From NCBI GenBank assembly GCA_030262795.1, contig JAJSZO010000090.1, positions 1 through 6,568 on the forward strand: a stretch of DNA of 6,568 nucleotides, given 5' to 3'. Source of the stretch: Deltaproteobacteria bacterium. GTDB lineage: Bacteria > Desulfobacterota > Desulfobacteria > Desulfobacterales > ETH-SRB1. Position numbers and translations under genes: made by a program. The number at the start of each line of letters is the position of its first letter. The first letter of the stretch is position 1. Below, piece by piece: positions 5,704-6,568 of the stretch. The notes beneath the pieces are model-generated. The model saw only the letters and a program-made list of their open reading frames with translations. It ran no database searches and was not told where the DNA came from.

Positions 5704-5766
5704 GATTCAGAGTTTAGGGTTCAGAGTTGGTCAGATTTTAACCCTGAACCCTGAACCCTTGAACCT
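5704..5766. repeat. GGTTCAR repeats in opposed orientation forming a long hairpin
   Basis: Units read GTTCA on the left (5705-5727) and TGAAC on the right (5745-5764), so the two halves fold on each other. Positions 5709-5728 face 5740-5759 around an 11-base loop with 17 Watson-Crick pairs of 20. In the minus-strand RNA two of the remaining three become G-U, leaving one mismatch. It lies 10-70 bases past the stop codon of the partial 12-haem gene. The RNA after the hairpin is A-rich and lacks a U-run, so it is not a standard intrinsic terminator. It could protect the mRNA 3' end or pause transcription between the two cytochromes. Confidence 0.65.
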
Positions 5767-5776
5767 AAGTAATTTT

Positions 5777-6568
5777 CTACTCTGCTAATGCATGAGGATT
5801 ATTATGACAGTCAAGGCATAACGGGTATCGTTCATGCATTGTGGTGCCATGCAGATCGGCATCGTGGCACCCGTCACATTGCGTAACTGCCATATGTTCG
5901 CTTTCATGACATTCTATGCAGCTCATTTCAGCATGAGCTTTTTTGCTTGATGCAAGGGCATTGCCTACATTTTCATGACAGCAAGCGCAGTAGTTATTGG
6001 GAATACCATCAGCGTAATTGACTGCTTTGGGACTATGTGGTTTGTGACAAGCGAGACAATCAGCATGGGTCATTTCCTCGGCATGTGGGGTATGGCAATC
6101 CGCACAGTTATTCCATTCACGGTGAACCGTGTGACATTCAGTACAATTCAAACCGGCATGTTCACTCGGATTTGCTTCCATTTCTTTACCTTGTGCAGGG
6201 TGGCATGAAAGGCAGGCAGAAACATTGATTTCACCGAACTCCATTTCAGTGGGATAATGAGGGTAATGACAAGCATTGCAATTTTTGATGTTATAATGCG
6301 TTGCTTCTCCAGGGTCATGACACATCTCACATGTCGGAATCGGATCGTTGCCCAGTGGTGGATGTTCCAGGTGACATTCGTTGCAACCGATTGACTGGTG
6401 CAATCCGCCACGTTCGTTGATATCTTTGACAGCATATGGATGACATTTTGCACAGTCCTTATCTTCTAATGGAACTATATCAAAATCAGCCGGCTTAACC
6501 TCAACTGCCGGTGCCGGTGCTGGTTCCGGTTCAGCTTCAACAGTCGGTTCAGCTTCAACAGTCGGTTC
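5777..6568 (-). CDS. 12-haem c-type cytochrome, N-terminus outside window
   Basis: The open frame enters from the right edge with no stop and ends at TAG 5777-5779, giving 263 visible residues. The first ATG-like start inside the window (TTG at 6403) is not the real start, because a full CxxCH motif (CAKCH) and a linker lie upstream in frame. Visible residues 1-26 are a Glu/Pro/Ala/Val-rich linker (EPTVEA repeated). Twelve CxxCH motifs follow, at visible positions 39, 62, 80, 97, 119, 142, 155, 171, 194, 217, 231 and 251. This spacing is nearly identical to one unit plus cap of the 20-haem neighbour, and segments such as NERGGLH, HYPTEME and CHKPHSP recur in both. The motif at 194 is CACCH, with an extra cysteine inside. 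A signal peptide or lipoprotein signal is expected beyond the edge, with the linker holding the haem domain away from its anchor. Role: electron transfer in the cell envelope; partner unknown. Confidence 0.95.
   Translation of the reverse strand, partial: EPTVEAEPTVEAEPEPAPAPAVEVKPADFDIVPLEDKDCAKCHPYAVKDINERGGLHQSIGCNECHLEHPPLGNDPIPTCEMCHDPGEATHYNIKNCNACHYPHYPTEMEFGEINVSACLSCHPAQGKEMEANPSEHAGLNCTECHTVHREWNNCADCHTPHAEEMTHADCLACHKPHSPKAVNYADGIPNNYCACCHENVGNALASSKKAHAEMSCIECHESEHMAVTQCDGCHDADLHGTTMHERYPLCLDCHNNPHALAE
6528..6568 (-). repeat. 18-bp in-frame tandem repeat coding for EPTVEA
   Basis: Two perfect 18-base units (6528-6545 and 6546-6563) and the first five bases of a third reach the window edge. 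In the cytochrome frame they encode six-residue units, E-P-T-V-E-A. The repeat may continue outside the window. Such perfect units are prone to change in copy number by slippage, which would lengthen or shorten the linker without breaking the frame. Confidence 0.85.

Larger units (their letters stand above)
5463..5776. other. Intergenic region between the 12-haem and 20-haem cytochrome genes
   Basis: This 314-base gap holds two blocks of GGTTCAR-type repeats (listed separately) around a central unique AT-rich stretch at about 5551-5700. That stretch carries, on the minus strand, a TATAAT at 5620-5615 that could be a -10 element for the 20-haem gene, with a 6-bp inverted repeat just upstream. 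There is no matching -35 at 16-18 bases. A 25-codon open frame (5570-5647, minus) overlaps these elements and is discussed as a finding. The gap is long enough for an independent promoter, so the 20-haem gene may be transcribed separately from the 12-haem gene before it. Confidence 0.5.

Noticed and set aside
4093..5766. CRISPR array
   Set aside because: The repeats are only 7 bases, contiguous and degenerate, without regular unique spacers or cas genes.
5777..6403. Start of the edge cytochrome at the TTG at 6403
   Set aside because: The frame stays open to the window edge and includes an additional CxxCH motif and a linker upstream, so the gene begins outside the window.
6148..6453. 101-residue minus-strand frame and two plus-strand frames over the edge cytochrome
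   Set aside because: They overlap a clearly coding haem-rich frame and show no recognisable protein features.

Overview
The window is a stretch of chromosome from an AT-rich bacterium. Every gene I can support lies on the minus strand, so the text reads from the right edge to the left. The best guess for the source is an anaerobic, respiring Desulfobacterota-like (deltaproteobacterial) lineage. That rests on three things: dense, very haem-rich c-type cytochromes, periplasmic export signals, and intergenic G/A-rich and GGTTCA-type repeats of the sort I associate with that group. It is inference; no rRNA or other marker gene is present.

Right half (3204-6568): three consecutive genes encode related multihaem c-type cytochromes. 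They are a partial 12-haem protein running off the right edge (5777-6568), a 20-haem protein (4194-5462) and a 12-haem protein (3204-4052). Together they hold 44 CxxCH haem-attachment motifs. All three share nearly the same spacing of haem motifs and a common C-terminal cap, so they look like tandem paralogues built on one 12-haem plan. The 20-haem member has had its first eight-haem block duplicated, with a register of 157 residues. The two complete proteins have clear N-terminal signal peptides. The partial one has a Glu/Pro/Ala-rich linker before its first haem. The likely job is long-range electron transfer in or across the cell envelope; the electron donor and acceptor cannot be read from the window.

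Middle (1258-3172): directly downstream, only 31 bases after the last cytochrome, is a membrane-anchored Sel1/TPR-like repeat protein predicted to face the periplasm. It is followed by a four-helix integral membrane protein of unknown function. Spacing suggests they are co-transcribed with the cytochromes and may be an assembly or scaffold accessory, but that is inference from position. A perfect 9-bp hairpin separates the two.

Left part (1-1257): an unrelated accessory region. It has a small four-helix-bundle protein of the 23S-rRNA-intervening-sequence (S23/IVP) family flanked by imperfect inverted repeats, a repeat rich in CGCAGATTA, and the N-terminal part of a P-loop ATPase cut by the left edge.

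The intergenic gaps around the cytochromes are full of degenerate 7-base GGTTCAR repeats and purine-rich repeats, one of which folds into a long hairpin. No tRNA, rRNA, CRISPR array, transposase or recognised riboswitch was seen.
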